In this document: in pieces, positions 17,445 through 26,157 of the stretch
Position numbering within the stretch: the stretch's first letter is position 1
Layout: each line of letters begins with the position of its first letter
DNA from: Anaerolineae bacterium
Lineage (GTDB): Bacteria; Chloroflexota; Anaerolineae; J102
Reading direction: 5' to 3'
NCBI GenBank assembly: GCA_026991225.1
Contig: JALXCB010000158.1
Span: 1 to 40,057, forward strand
Length of the DNA: 40,057 nt
The notes under the pieces: generated by a model
Told to the model about the DNA's origin: nothing
Database searches by the model: none
Seen by the model: only the letters and a program-made list of their open reading frames with translations
Translations under genes and position numbers: made by a program

Positions 17445-17740
17445 AAGTGCATATCCCAAAGACGATGACGGAGACGAGTAGTCCGTGACCGGGTCTCAGA
17501 GAGCTGCCGGGTGGTGCAAGGCAGTGACGCCGGACGGATGAAATCCCCTCCCGAGTCGCCCGTCCGAACCGCTTTCTGCGCAGTAAGTCGGGTCGGTTGG
17601 CCGCCGTTAGAGGCCGGTATTCAGTAATCAGTGCTGAAGGCTGGATGCTGAATCATGGAGGTCGCGGTCGCGAGGCCGCGGCGAATCCAGGTGGCACCAC
17701 GAGCGCCCCCTCGTCCTGGAACGAGCGGGCGTTTTTTCTT
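17445..17740 (+). ncRNA. T-box leader upstream of serS
   Basis: The ~330-nt untranslated leader has T-box landmarks: a stem I region with GACGGAGACGAG and CTCAGAGAGCTGCCGGGTGG, a TGAAATCCCCTCCCGAG segment that would hold the specifier loop, and the T-box sequence AATCCAGGTGGCACCACG at 17684-17701, complementary to the tRNA acceptor end. A terminator stem follows (CGCCCCCTCGT 17704-17714 with ACGAGCGGGCG 17721-17731, then six T). Uncharged tRNA should favour anti-termination and serS expression. A TCC (Ser) triplet at 17544-17546 is the likely specifier, though an overlapping ATC cannot be excluded without folding. T-box control of aminoacyl-tRNA synthetases is established knowledge; the specifier call is inference. 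Confidence 0.82.
17704..17737 (+). terminator. Regulated intrinsic terminator of the T-box
   Basis: An 11-bp stem with one mismatch, a loop of CCTGGA and a following run of six T. The 5' side starts directly after the T-box sequence, which is the normal arrangement in which the anti-terminator competes for the same bases. Confidence 0.8.
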
Positions 17741-17775
17741 TCGAGGCATTTTGAAGCAATCGGAGGTTTCTTGTC

Positions 17776-19053
17776 ATGATCGACATCAAACTGCTGCGAG
17801 AACAGCCCGACATGGTTCGGGAAGCCATGAAGAAGCTGGGCGCGGAGGATGCGCCCGTGGATGAAGCCATCGCCCTGGACAAGCGCCGCCGGGAGATCCT
17901 GGTGAAGCTGGAGGCGCTGAAGGCGGAGCGCAATAAGGGATCGAAGCAGGTCGGTCAGCTTATGCGCGAGGGCAAACGCGAGGAGGCGGAGGCCCTCAAA
18001 GCCCGCATGGCCGAGTTGGGCAAGGAAATCGACGCGCTGCAGGAGGAGCTTCGACAGGTGGAGAAAGACCTGGAATGGGCTATGCTCAATATCCCCAACC
18101 TGCCCCTGCCCGAAGTGCCCGTGGGCAAGGATGAGAGCGAAAATGTGGTCGTGCGGGTGGAGGGCGAGCTGCGCGAGTTCGATTTTCCGCCCAAACCGCA
18201 TTGGGAGATCGGCGAGGCCCTGGACATCATTGACTTCGAGCGAGGCGTGAAGATCTCGGGCAGTCGGTTTTATATTATGAAAGGCCTGGGCGCGAAGCTG
18301 CAGCGGGCCCTGATCCAGTGGATGCTGGACGTGCATATCGAGCAGCATGGCTATACCGAGGTCTATCCCCCCTTCATGGTGCGCAGTCACGCGCTGGTGG
18401 GCACGGGCAATCTGCCCAAGTTCGCGGACAACCTCTACAAGGATCACGAGGAGGACCTGTGGCTCATTCCCACCGCGGAAGTGCCGGTGACGAATATGTA
18501 TCGGGACGAGATTTTGGAGGCGGAGCAGTTGCCCATCTATCACGTGGCCTACACCCCGTGCTTCCGCCGGGAGAAGTTCAGCGCGGGTAAGGACACCCGG
18601 GGCATCAAGCGCGGGCATCAGTTCGACAAGGTGGAGATGGTCAAGTTCGTGACCCCGGAGACGGGCCGGGCGGAGCTGGACAGCCTCATCGAGAACGCAG
18701 CCGACATCGCCCGCATGTTGAAGCTCCCCTTCCGCATCGTGCAGATGTGCACGGGCGACCTCAGCTTCGTCGCCGCCATCAAATTCGACATCGAGTTGTG
18801 GGCTCCGGGCGTGGAGGAATGGCTGGAGGTGAGTTCCTGTTCGCTGTTCACCGACTTCCAGGCCCGACGGGCGAACATCCGCTATCGTCCCGAACCGGGC
18901 GCGAAGCCGCGCTATGTGTACACGCTCAATGGTTCGGGCCTGGCTCTGCCCCGGCTGGTCATCGCCATTCTTGAGAATTATCAGCAGGAGGATGGCACCG
19001 TGATCGTGCCCGAAGCGTTGCGGCCTTACATGGGCGTGGATGTCATCAAATAG
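17776..19053 (+). CDS. serS: Seryl-tRNA synthetase
   Basis: 425 residues, the usual length. It charges tRNA-Ser with serine and tRNA-Sec where present. The N-terminal coiled-coil arm (about 30-100) reaches the long variable arm of tRNA-Ser. The class II catalytic core shows [63 protein letters not shown] (motif 2) and [19 protein letters not shown] (motif 3). GGAGG precedes the ATG at a suitable distance. It is controlled by the T-box leader. Confidence 0.95.
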   Translation: MIDIKLLREQPDMVREAMKKLGAEDAPVDEAIALDKRRREILVKLEALKAERNKGSKQVGQLMREGKREEAEALKARMAELGKEIDALQEELRQVEKDLEWAMLNIPNLPLPEVPVGKDESENVVVRVEGELREFDFPPKPHWEIGEALDIIDFERGVKISGSRFYIMKGLGAKLQRALIQWMLDVHIEQHGYTEVYPPFMVRSHALVGTGNLPKFADNLYKDHEEDLWLIPTAEVPVTNMYRDEILEAEQLPIYHVAYTPCFRREKFSAGKDTRGIKRGHQFDKVEMVKFVTPETGRAELDSLIENAADIARMLKLPFRIVQMCTGDLSFVAAIKFDIELWAPGVEEWLEVSSCSLFTDFQARRANIRYRPEPGAKPRYVYTLNGSGLALPRLVIAILENYQQEDGTVIVPEALRPYMGVDVIK

Positions 19054-19111
19054 TTCGAGGGCCGGAAACGCTGGCGCGTCCCCGCGCTCGAACGCCCAAA
19101 GGGCCCTTGCC

Positions 19112-20212
19112 ATGTCCAAACGACGCGTCTTCTTTTTCTTTGCTCTCCTGGTCATTGTGGCGTTGGCGGGATGGTGGGGCTGGTCGCGGTTGAACCGCAA
19201 TTTCGTCCCCCTGGGACCGCAGCGCATCGTGCAGACCACGAATTCCAAAGCGGGCGTGCATACGCGGCTGGATAACGAAGTGGAGGCGTGGAAGATCGAG
19301 AAGACGCTGGAGATGGTGCGGGAGCTGGGGACGCCGTGGATCGTGGAGTATTTCCCCTGGGCGTACAGCGAGCCGCGCCAGGGGAAATACAATTTCGATC
19401 ACGCGGATCTGGTGGTGGACCATGCCAACCGCCAGGGGCTGACCGTCATCGCCCGGTTGGGCATGGTTCCAGACTGGGCCCGGCCCAAGGACGCCATCGC
19501 CAACTACCTGCCTGAAGACAGTTACGATGACTTCGCAGCCTATGCAGCCGCATTCGTGACCCATTTCCAGGGCCGGGTGAAGTACGTCATCATCTGGAAT
19601 GAGCCGAATCTGGCCCTGGAATGGGGCTATCGTCGGCCCGACGCCGTGGCTTACACCGACCTGTTGCGGGTGACCAGCCGGGCTATTCGCGCGGCCAATC
19701 CCGATGTCGTGATCCTGGCGGGGGCGCTGGCTCCCACCCTGGGCGATCCCGCGGGCGATCTGGGCCAGAGTGACCTCGATTATCTCCAGGCCATGTATGA
19801 CGCGGGCGCGGCTCTCTATTTCGACGCGCTGGCGGTCCATTCCTACGGTCTCACTTTCCCCCCTGACGACCCGCCCGATCCCGAGGTCATCAACTTTCGC
19901 CGCGTGGAATTGCTGCGCGAGATCATGATCGCCAACGGTGACGGCGATAAGCCCATCCACATCACCGAGGCTGGCTGGAACGATCATCCCCGCTGGACCC
20001 GGGCCGTGCGCCCGGCCCAGAGGATTCGGTATACGATTCGGGCCTATGAGATGGCCCTGGATTGGCCCTGGCTCGATTCGCTGAGCATGTGGGCCTTTCG
20101 CTACCCTGCCCCTGAAAAAAGTTACCGCGATTACTTTACTTTCGTAACTGCGGATTTTCAACCCAAGCCTATCTATCTGGAGGTGCAGAAGGCGCTGCGG
20201 GGCTGGGATTAG
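19112..20212 (+). CDS. Membrane-anchored or secreted glycoside hydrolase (clan GH-A-like)
   Basis: 366 residues. A basic start MSKRR and one hydrophobic helix (about 6-24) give a signal peptide or signal anchor. The rest looks like a TIM barrel of the GH5/GH39 type. The acid/base Glu is E164 in VIIWNEPNLALEWGY, and the nucleophile is probably E286 in IHITEAGWNDHPRW. Both lie at the ends of predicted beta strands 4 and 7, as expected for clan GH-A. The sugar substrate is unknown. An upstream in-frame start at 19040 would overlap serS and lacks a signal sequence, so 19112 is chosen. The stop overlaps that of the convergent response regulator gene. Confidence 0.75.
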   Translation: MSKRRVFFFFALLVIVALAGWWGWSRLNRNFVPLGPQRIVQTTNSKAGVHTRLDNEVEAWKIEKTLEMVRELGTPWIVEYFPWAYSEPRQGKYNFDHADLVVDHANRQGLTVIARLGMVPDWARPKDAIANYLPEDSYDDFAAYAAAFVTHFQGRVKYVIIWNEPNLALEWGYRRPDAVAYTDLLRVTSRAIRAANPDVVILAGALAPTLGDPAGDLGQSDLDYLQAMYDAGAALYFDALAVHSYGLTFPPDDPPDPEVINFRRVELLREIMIANGDGDKPIHITEAGWNDHPRWTRAVRPAQRIRYTIRAYEMALDWPWLDSLSMWAFRYPAPEKSYRDYFTFVTADFQPKPIYLEVQKALRGWD

Positions 20213-20916
20213 GTCGTGTCGGGCAGGAGGGGCTCGCCGCCGAATTGAGGCTTGCCCGAGAGTGCAAAGACGTATCCCTGGTTGCGGAAAACGGTTTTCA
20301 GGAATTGAGGATGCGAGGGGTCGGGCTCGATGAGTTCGCGCAGCCAGCGGATATGCACATGGAGCGTGCGGATATCTTGCAAGGTGTTCAGGTTCCAGAC
20401 CGCTTTCATCAAAACGAGTTGATTGAGGGTCTGGTTGGGGTGCAGCATGAACACCTCCATGAGCTTAGCCAGTTTGGGATTCAGCCGGACTTTGCCTCTG
20501 GGCCCTACCAGCACTTGTGTGCGTCGATCCAAAATGAAGGGTGGCAGTTTGACGACATATTGCTGTCGGGAGGCCAGAAGATCGTCAATGGTGTTTTGCA
20601 GTCTGGAGAAGATGAATGGTTTTACCAGGACTTCATCGAAAAACAACGATCGATCGGGCGTCGCCCGCCCGCTTTTCAGCAACACAACAAACGGTCGGCT
20701 GAAATGCGCTCTCGCCGCCTGGGTGATGCGCTTCACTTTGCCCGCGGTGTTCGCATCGACATCCAATAAGATGACTTCAGGATCGAAACTCTTGATTAAG
20801 TGCAAGGTGGGTCTCAATGTGTGGGCGAATTGCACCTCATAGTCAGCCTGTTGCAACTCATCGCACACACTGCATTCATTCGGATCCACCACTGCCAGAA
20901 TACGGTGGGTTGTCAT
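20209..20916 (-). CDS. Response regulator with OmpR-type winged helix
   Basis: 235 residues. The receiver domain (about 1-115) begins ILAVVDPNE, has the phospho-acceptor Asp in PEVILLDVD and the conserved Lys in EVLVKPF. The acidic pocket is thinner than usual, so phosphorylation is uncertain. The C-terminal winged helix (about 130-225) reads LNPKLAKLMEVFMLHPNQTLNQLVLMKAVW...RTLHVHIRWLRELIEPDPSHPQFLKTVFRNQGYVF, the OmpR/PhoB pattern. No histidine kinase gene is adjacent. ATG 20916 is chosen over 20982, which would run into the divergent promoter region. Confidence 0.8.
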   Translation of the reverse strand: MTTHRILAVVDPNECSVCDELQQADYEVQFAHTLRPTLHLIKSFDPEVILLDVDANTAGKVKRITQAARAHFSRPFVVLLKSGRATPDRSLFFDEVLVKPFIFSRLQNTIDDLLASRQQYVVKLPPFILDRRTQVLVGPRGKVRLNPKLAKLMEVFMLHPNQTLNQLVLMKAVWNLNTLQDIRTLHVHIRWLRELIEPDPSHPQFLKTVFRNQGYVFALSGKPQFGGEPLLPDTT

Positions 20917-21100
20917 TATGCTTTTTCGGTGGCCTTGAGTGGTTAGAATTTGGGAAATAACACCCTCAGAGAAATTATACATTTATTTTTACAAGATGCA
21001 AAATATCAGAATGGAAATTGAGAAATGCGACAGGTTTGAGATATACTTTGTGCGTTTTGATATATTTTTATACGCTTGTTCATCGAAGAGAGCGTCTGCC
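20917..21100. other. AT-rich divergent regulatory gap
   Basis: This 184-bp gap separates the response regulator (minus strand) from the PfkB gene (plus strand). It is markedly AT-rich, with several TATA-like boxes, for example GATATACTTTG and GATATATTTTTATAC. It probably holds both promoters; no single pair of boxes stands out. Confidence 0.4.
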
Positions 21101-22039
21101 ATGCCTGTGCTTGCTGTAATTGGCTCCATTGTGATGGATATCATCGTCGAAACGCCGCGTATTCCCGCCAGCGGCGAGAATCTCCATGCCCGCGCGGTCA
21201 CTCCAGCGACCGGTGGGAAGGCGGCGAATGCGGCGGTGGCGTTCACCCGTCTGGGGGGCCGCGCACATCTCATCGCCAATGTGGGAGGGGATATGTTTGG
21301 GGATCAGGCGCTGGAGGATCTGAGAAGGGAAGGGGTGGGGTTGGAGGGGGTTGGCCGCGTGGCAGATGCGCCGACGGGCGCGGGCGCGCTGCTGGTGGAG
21401 CCCGATGGGCAGACTGCGTTCATCATTGCGCCGGGCGCGAATCTGACGCTGACGCCTGAGGATATGGACGTGCGGTTGGGGAAGATCATGACAGGGATGG
21501 ATGGATTGCTGTTCAATTTCGAAGCGCCCGAGGATGCGCTGATGCGGGCGGTCGAGCTGGCCCGAGCGGCTCATGCGCCCATTTTCGTAGACGCCGGTCC
21601 CGCGCGGCCGTATGGTCAGGACCTGTGGCGAGACGCGGCGGTGCTGTCTCCGAATCGACCGGAGACGGAGGCGCTGGTGGGATTCGCGATCGATTCGGAT
21701 GCGGCGGCGCGGGCGGCGGCCAGCGCCCTGCTTTCGCAGGGCCCACGGGCCGTCGTGCTCAAGCTGGGCGCCCGCGGCGCGCTGCTGGCCACGCCCGACA
21801 TGATGCAATTCTTCCCCGCCTTCCCCATCCGGCCCGTGGACACCGCAGGCGCTGGCGATGCGTTCACGGCCGGGCTGGCGTGGGCGCGGCTGCAGGGTTG
21901 GGGGTGGGAGCGGAGTATGCGTTGGGCCAGCGCCTGCGGCGCGCTGGCCGCCGCCCGCCTCGGCGCCATGGCCGGAGCCCCCGATCGCGTTCAGGTGGAA
22001 GCGTTCCTTTCGACCACGGCCAGATCATGCCACGGATAA
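21101..22039 (+). CDS. PfkB-family carbohydrate kinase, ribokinase-like
   Basis: 312 residues. It phosphorylates a sugar or nucleoside with ATP. The PfkB signatures are present: VIGSIVMDIIVETPRIPASGE at the N-terminus, ATGGKAANAAVAFTRLGG (signature 1), FIIAPGANLTLTPEDMD, LSPNRPETEALVG, and DTAGAGDAFTAGLAWA (signature 2), where GAGD holds the anion hole and catalytic Asp. The pattern is closest to ribokinase, but the substrate is not certain. ATG 21101 matches the family N-terminus; the longer frame from 20939 reads through AT-rich promoter sequence. ribA starts 5 bp downstream. Confidence 0.85.
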   Translation: MPVLAVIGSIVMDIIVETPRIPASGENLHARAVTPATGGKAANAAVAFTRLGGRAHLIANVGGDMFGDQALEDLRREGVGLEGVGRVADAPTGAGALLVEPDGQTAFIIAPGANLTLTPEDMDVRLGKIMTGMDGLLFNFEAPEDALMRAVELARAAHAPIFVDAGPARPYGQDLWRDAAVLSPNRPETEALVGFAIDSDAAARAAASALLSQGPRAVVLKLGARGALLATPDMMQFFPAFPIRPVDTAGAGDAFTAGLAWARLQGWGWERSMRWASACGALAAARLGAMAGAPDRVQVEAFLSTTARSCHG

Positions 22040-22043
22040 CCTG

Positions 22044-22691
22044 ATGCCTCAACCCACCGTCCTAAACGTTCAACAACTGGCCTGCGCCCGCATCCCCACC
22101 GACTACGGCGAATTCCAGCTTTGCCTTTACGCCAACAGCAAGGACGACAAGGATCATCTCGCCCTGGTCATGGGCGTTGTGCGGGATCAGGAGAATGTTC
22201 TGGTTCGGCTCCATTCCGAATGCTTCACCGGCGACGTGCTTGGCTCCCGCCGTTGCGACTGCGGCGATCAGCTCCATGGAGCCATGCGCATCATCGGCGA
22301 AGCGGGCCAGGGCGTCATTGTCTATCTAAGGCAGGAAGGCCGCGGCATCGGCTTGCTGGACAAGTTGCGGGCCTATAATCTGCAAGATGAGGGCTACGAC
22401 ACGGTCGATGCCAACCTCATGCTGGGACATCAGGCGGACGAGCGGGAATATGACATCGCCGCCGCGATCCTCGCGGATCTGGGCGTGCGCTCCATCCGTC
22501 TGCTCACCAACAATCCCGACAAGGTGGCGAGTTTGAAGGCGCTGGGGGTGGATGTGCGCCAGCGGATGCCCATCCAGGCGCCCGTGCATCCTGAAAACGC
22601 CTTTTATCTCTCCACAAAAGCCATCCGCATGCACCATCAGCTCGATTTGAGTCAAGTGGATAGCCATCCCAAAGGTAACGGCTCCAGCTGA
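22044..22691 (+). CDS. ribA: GTP cyclohydrolase II
   Basis: 215 residues, typical for stand-alone RibA without the RibB domain. It opens GTP to 2,5-diamino-6-ribosylamino-pyrimidinone 5'-phosphate, formate and pyrophosphate, the first step of riboflavin synthesis. It shows RLHSECFTGDVLGSRRCDCGDQL with the three zinc Cys, VYLRQEGRGIGL with the catalytic Arg region, and LLTNNPDKVASLKALGV. Its 5' end follows the PfkB stop by 4 bp, so the two are co-transcribed. No other rib gene or FMN riboswitch is nearby. Confidence 0.92.
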   Translation: MPQPTVLNVQQLACARIPTDYGEFQLCLYANSKDDKDHLALVMGVVRDQENVLVRLHSECFTGDVLGSRRCDCGDQLHGAMRIIGEAGQGVIVYLRQEGRGIGLLDKLRAYNLQDEGYDTVDANLMLGHQADEREYDIAAAILADLGVRSIRLLTNNPDKVASLKALGVDVRQRMPIQAPVHPENAFYLSTKAIRMHHQLDLSQVDSHPKGNGSS

Positions 22692-22733
22692 TTCCTTCGA
22701 ATCCCCTGGACATTCTCCACCTTATCCATGCAC

Positions 22734-24953
22734 TCACCAATGTAAAAGCCATCGCAAAACCAGGCCCGCCAGCCATGCCCGCGGGCGCAAACGTTTGGCC
22801 GGAAGGAAGGGCCAGGGCAGGGGATAGTCGTTGGTCGCGTCCTGCCCCTCGCCTTTCAGCTGCAGGACGAGATGGCCCGGCCCCGGCGGCATGGGCAGCG
22901 TTTGGATGAGCAGCCGCGCTCCGGAGGGGACGTTCACCTCGCCCGACCATAGAAGTCGGTCCCCCAGCCGCGCTTCCAGAAGGCGCCCCTCGCAGGGCTG
23001 GAGGGAATCGTTGACCACCCACAGCTCGATGCGGTCGGAATGCAGCCGGGCGACGGGCGCGATGGGCGCGTAGGATCGAGCGATCTGAGAAAACGCCCGT
23101 TTGGCGGAACCGAGATAGGGCCAGACGCTCCACGAAATGGCTGGCCAGGGCTCGTTCCATTGCCAGAGGAAGGTCCCCACTGCGTCTTCGCGCAGCCGAT
23201 AGACTTCGATGCCCTGCTGCAAGCCCCGGGCCTGCGCCGCTTGACTGGCGGCAATCCAGGTCTTCAGGTCGGGTTCGGCATCGGGCGAGAGGAAGTAGCG
23301 GACGTAGTGCGCCAGCTTTTCCACTTCCGCCTTCCTCGCCCGCCAGCCGTCGCCCGGCGGCCACAGCGCATCAGCAGGCAGCATGGCTTGTAGCGACTGC
23401 GCATCGGGCGGCGCGGCCAGTCCGAATTCACTGAGCAGGGGGGCAGGGTCGCGCGCATAAGCCGCGGGCGAAGCCTTTTCGTGCCACACCAGCCAGTTGT
23501 GGCTGTCGTGCGGGCCAGGCGACGCGGGCAGCCACCGCCGCGAGGGGTCTTCCCGGGCCGCGACCTCGCCCATGGCCCGCGCCACCCGCTTGAATCGCCC
23601 CGGTCCCCATTCGTTGCCTCCGCCCCACATGAACACGCTGGGGTGATGCCGCAGCGCCCGGATGATCCCCCGGGCTTCCTGCCGCACCAGCGCGATGAAG
23701 GCGTCATCCTGGGGCAGGCGGTCCAGGAACACGCAGGCGATGGGCATTTCCTGCCACACCAGCAGGCCGAGCTCGTCGCACAGGTCGTAGAAGATGGGGC
23801 GCTCGCGGCCGCCGCCGCCGCCCCACACCCGGATCGCGTTGACGCCCGCGTCCACCGCGGCCTGTAGCAGCCTGCGGTAGCGGGCCTCCTCCTCGGGATC
23901 GCCGGGCAGCAAATCCAGGGGAACCCAGTTGACGCCGCGGAAACGGATGGGTTCTCCGTTGAGGATGGGATGGTGAACGCCTTTTTCGATGCGCCAGCCG
24001 AATCGGCGAGCGCCGATCACCTGCGACCGCCTGTCCAGCACGTTGTCCTGGGCGTCGAGCAGGGTGGCGTTCAGGCGATAGCGGTGGGGCGCGCCCCGAT
24101 CGTGGGTTGTCCAGGGTTTGAGGCGGGCGTCGGGCCAGCAAATGTGTTGTGTGGAATGGTTTGCGCGTAGCCAAAGGCTATACTCGGCTCGCTGCACCCC
24201 CGCACCTTCGAACAATCCCACCAATTCCAACACGAGTCTAACCTTCATCTCGGCCAGGGCGTCCAGTTCGAGTCGCACCACCAGACCGAATTCGGGGCCC
24301 CAATCGGCCCGCGCCCACAGGTCGGTAATGGCGACCGCGCCCGAAATGTGCAGATGCGCGTCATCCCACACGCCCGCGGTCATCAACCGCGGTGCGAAAT
24401 CCCAGCCAAAGTGAACGGGCGCCTTCAGGGTGAGCAGGCGGTCGGAGAAGGGCTCCAGACCTCCGCCCTGGAGTTTCCGAGCCAGCCATTTCTGCAAACG
24501 GAAGGCGAGTGTGCGAGGCCATCTTGGCAAGGCCCACGCGCCCCAGATGCGCACCCCCAGCGTGGCCGGTCTCTGCAGCAGCCTTTCGGTGATCTCATAC
24601 CGCCGACGGCTGTACATACCCGCCCGCCGTTCCAATTCCCGGCCATCGAGGGTCACCGCGGCCAGGTAATCGATGCCGCCGAAGTCGATCCACGCCCGCT
24701 TTTCCCCTTCGATGCCGGGCAGATCTCGTTGCAACCACCAATCGCTCTCCTCCACCCAGCGCAGGGCCTCATCCAGCTCGAGAAGTGCGTAGAGGTCGGG
24801 CAGGCGGCCCGCGGCCATGAGGTCGCGCTGGATGGCGCCGGGGACGCGGGCGGGCAGCCAGTCGCTCAGCCGGGCGGGATCGTCCAGGGGCGCGTCGGGG
24901 GGGATGGGCGCGGCTCGGGCCAGCCGCCAGCCGTCGTGAAGAGGAATGCGCAT
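22734..24953 (-). CDS. GH2-family glycoside hydrolase, beta-mannosidase-like
   Basis: 739 residues. The domain order of GH2 beta-mannosidases is visible: an N-terminal sugar-binding domain (IPLHDGWRLARA...VPGAIQRDLMAAG...LPGIEGEKRAWIDFGGIDYLAAVTLDGREL), an Ig-like middle region, and a TIM barrel with RFRGVNWVPLDLL and NAIRVWGGG. The acid/base is E448 in WGGGNEWGPG and the nucleophile is probably E509 in LLSEFGLAA. No signal peptide is seen with ATG 24953, so it should act in the cytoplasm. The longer frame to 25067 runs into the tRNA promoter and is not used. Family is clear; mannoside specificity is inferred. Confidence 0.82.
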   Translation of the reverse strand: MRIPLHDGWRLARAAPIPPDAPLDDPARLSDWLPARVPGAIQRDLMAAGRLPDLYALLELDEALRWVEESDWWLQRDLPGIEGEKRAWIDFGGIDYLAAVTLDGRELERRAGMYSRRRYEITERLLQRPATLGVRIWGAWALPRWPRTLAFRLQKWLARKLQGGGLEPFSDRLLTLKAPVHFGWDFAPRLMTAGVWDDAHLHISGAVAITDLWARADWGPEFGLVVRLELDALAEMKVRLVLELVGLFEGAGVQRAEYSLWLRANHSTQHICWPDARLKPWTTHDRGAPHRYRLNATLLDAQDNVLDRRSQVIGARRFGWRIEKGVHHPILNGEPIRFRGVNWVPLDLLPGDPEEEARYRRLLQAAVDAGVNAIRVWGGGGGRERPIFYDLCDELGLLVWQEMPIACVFLDRLPQDDAFIALVRQEARGIIRALRHHPSVFMWGGGNEWGPGRFKRVARAMGEVAAREDPSRRWLPASPGPHDSHNWLVWHEKASPAAYARDPAPLLSEFGLAAPPDAQSLQAMLPADALWPPGDGWRARKAEVEKLAHYVRYFLSPDAEPDLKTWIAASQAAQARGLQQGIEVYRLREDAVGTFLWQWNEPWPAISWSVWPYLGSAKRAFSQIARSYAPIAPVARLHSDRIELWVVNDSLQPCEGRLLEARLGDRLLWSGEVNVPSGARLLIQTLPMPPGPGHLVLQLKGEGQDATNDYPLPWPFLPAKRLRPRAWLAGLVLRWLLHW

Positions 24954-25020
24954 GGTTGGGGAATGGGCAGGGGGCGAGTTTGCGGGAACTCGGGTCTTCT
25001 GTCTTTCTGGCCTTCTGAAT

Positions 25021-25049
25021 TTGGCAGACGGGGCGGAAATCGCTATAAT
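25021..25049 (+). promoter_or_regulatory. Promoter of the left tRNA-Thr gene
   Basis: TTGGCA (25021-25026), a 17-bp spacer and TATAAT (25044-25049) lie just upstream of the left tRNA copy and outside the 80-bp repeat, so this is host DNA. No terminator follows the left tRNA, so transcription can continue into the integrase gene at 25216. Confidence 0.75.
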
Positions 25050-25058
25050 TATACATGC

Positions 25059-25138
25059 AAACGCCACCCTAGCTCAGCCGGTAGAGCAACGCACTCGTAA
25101 TGCGTCGGTCGCCGGTTCGAATCCGGCGGGTGGCTCCT
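25059..25138 (+). repeat. Left attachment repeat (attL)
   Basis: Identical over 80 bp to 35800-35879; the match ends at 25058 (C versus A) and 25139 (T versus G). It contains the entire tRNA gene plus 4 bp upstream and 3 bp downstream. The strand-exchange point lies somewhere inside it and cannot be placed more exactly from sequence. Confidence 0.92.
25063..25135 (+). tRNA. tRNA-Thr(CGT), left copy
   Basis: 73 nt folds as a full cloverleaf: acceptor GCCACCC/GGGTGGC, D stem GCTC/GAGC, anticodon stem ACGCA/TGCGT with loop CTCGTAA (anticodon CGT at 25096-25098), variable loop CGGTC, T stem GCCGG/CCGGC with loop TTCGAAT, discriminator T. CCA is not encoded. It has the host promoter upstream and the element's integrase downstream, and is probably the functional copy. 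Confidence 0.95.
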
Positions 25139-25140
25139 TT

Positions 25141-25187
25141 GCACAACATGTTGGGGTTGGGTGCAAATAAGCCACAAGGTGTAGTGG
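25141..25187. promoter_or_regulatory. Two 16-bp palindromic sites, left end (P1, P2)
   Basis: P1 GCACAACATGTTGGGG (25141-25156) and P2 CCACAAGGTGTAGTGG (25172-25187) match the right-end site CCACAACATGTTGTGG at 14 and 13 of 16 positions. Their centres are 31 bp apart, as for the right-end pair. The pair starts 2 bp inside the tRNA repeat. Probable binding sites for a recombinase or directionality factor; the role is inferred. Confidence 0.7.
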
Positions 25188-25189
25188 GT

Positions 25190-25214
25190 GCGCCTCTCGA
25201 ACCGCCGGAGGCGC
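25190..25214 (+). promoter_or_regulatory. Hairpin covering the integrase ribosome site
   Basis: GCGCCTC (25190-25196) is complementary to GAGGCGC (25208-25214), and the second arm contains most of the GGAGG Shine-Dalgarno sequence of the GTG start at 25216. An 11-nt loop separates the arms. If formed, it would hide the ribosome site and lower integrase translation. Confidence 0.5.
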
Positions 25215-25215
25215 T

Positions 25216-26157
25216 GTGGCCAAAAACCACCGAACCCAAAACGCCCAACTGTCCTTGATGGAGGCCGTTGAAGCCTTCATCTTGGATGGTTTGGCGCGCC
25301 GTCTATCACCGCATACGTTAGGGATTTATCGGGAAAAGCTATCGCATTTCATCACATGGGCCGAGTCGCAGCAAATCGAGACGATGGCCCATGTGGACGC
25401 GCGCGCCCTACGCCTTTATCTTGTCCACCTGCAAGAGACGGGCCATAACGCCGGTGGACAGCACACCCACGCCCGCATCCTTCGGGCCTGGCTCAATTTC
25501 CTGGAAGCGGAAGGGCTCATCATGGATTCGCCCATGCGCCGGGTGAAAATGCCGCGATTGCCGAAGCCCCAGCCGGACGTGTTGACGCGGGAGGAGGTGC
25601 AAAAGCTGCTGGATGCTGCGCAGAACAACCGGGACAAGGCGCTGATTCTGGCCCTGCTGGACACGGGCGCGCGTGTGTCTGAATTCGTGGCCCTGAACGT
25701 GGGCGACGTGGACGCGTCTGGGGCTGTGCAAATCCATCATGGCAAGGGAGATAAGGCCCGCACTGTCTATCTTGGCTACAAGGCCCTGAAGGCGCTCAGA
25801 CGTTGGCTGTGGGAGCGTGAGGACGCCTACACGCTCGATTCTCCCTTGTGGACGTCCCTTCACCACCCTGAGCGCGGCGTGAGGCTCACCACCAACGCCG
25901 TGCGCCTCATCCTTGTCCGCCTGGGGCAACGGGCGAAGTTGACACGCCGCATCTCGCCCCACATGTTCCGCCGCACGTTTGCGCTGTGGTGTCTGCGCGA
26001 TGGGATGGATATCTACACCCTGGCCCGCCTCATGGGCCATGCCGACATTGCCACCTTACGCCATTATCTGGCCCTGGCCGAGATGGACGCCGCGGCCGCG
26101 CACCGACGACATGGGCCAGTGAACGGCTATCTTAGCTCACAGGAGGGAGACTCATGA
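25216..26157 (+). CDS. Tyrosine recombinase, left integrase
   Basis: 313 residues, GTG start with GGAGG 5 bp upstream. The N-terminal SAM-like DNA-binding domain (about 12-100) reads AFILDGLARRLSPHTLGIYREKLSHF. The catalytic domain has the full set R153 (DTGARVSEF), K177 (HGKGDKART), H249 and R252 (SPHMFRRTF), H275 (MGHADIATL) and the nucleophile Y284. It resembles XerC/D-type integrases and should act on the tRNA-Thr attachment site. It lies 77 bp after the left tRNA and overlaps the next gene by ATGA. In the integrated state it can be read from the tRNA promoter; in the circle, from the right-end promoter. Confidence 0.93.
   Translation: MAKNHRTQNAQLSLMEAVEAFILDGLARRLSPHTLGIYREKLSHFITWAESQQIETMAHVDARALRLYLVHLQETGHNAGGQHTHARILRAWLNFLEAEGLIMDSPMRRVKMPRLPKPQPDVLTREEVQKLLDAAQNNRDKALILALLDTGARVSEFVALNVGDVDASGAVQIHHGKGDKARTVYLGYKALKALRRWLWEREDAYTLDSPLWTSLHHPERGVRLTTNAVRLILVRLGQRAKLTRRISPHMFRRTFALWCLRDGMDIYTLARLMGHADIATLRHYLALAEMDAAAAHRRHGPVNGYLSSQEGDS

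Noticed and set aside
17653-19392. 579-codon minus-strand frame opposite serS
   Set aside because: Shadow of serS; it also runs through the T-box terminator.
20939-21100. N-terminal extension of the PfkB kinase
   Set aside because: The stretch is AT-rich promoter sequence and the family N-terminus starts at the ATG at 21101.
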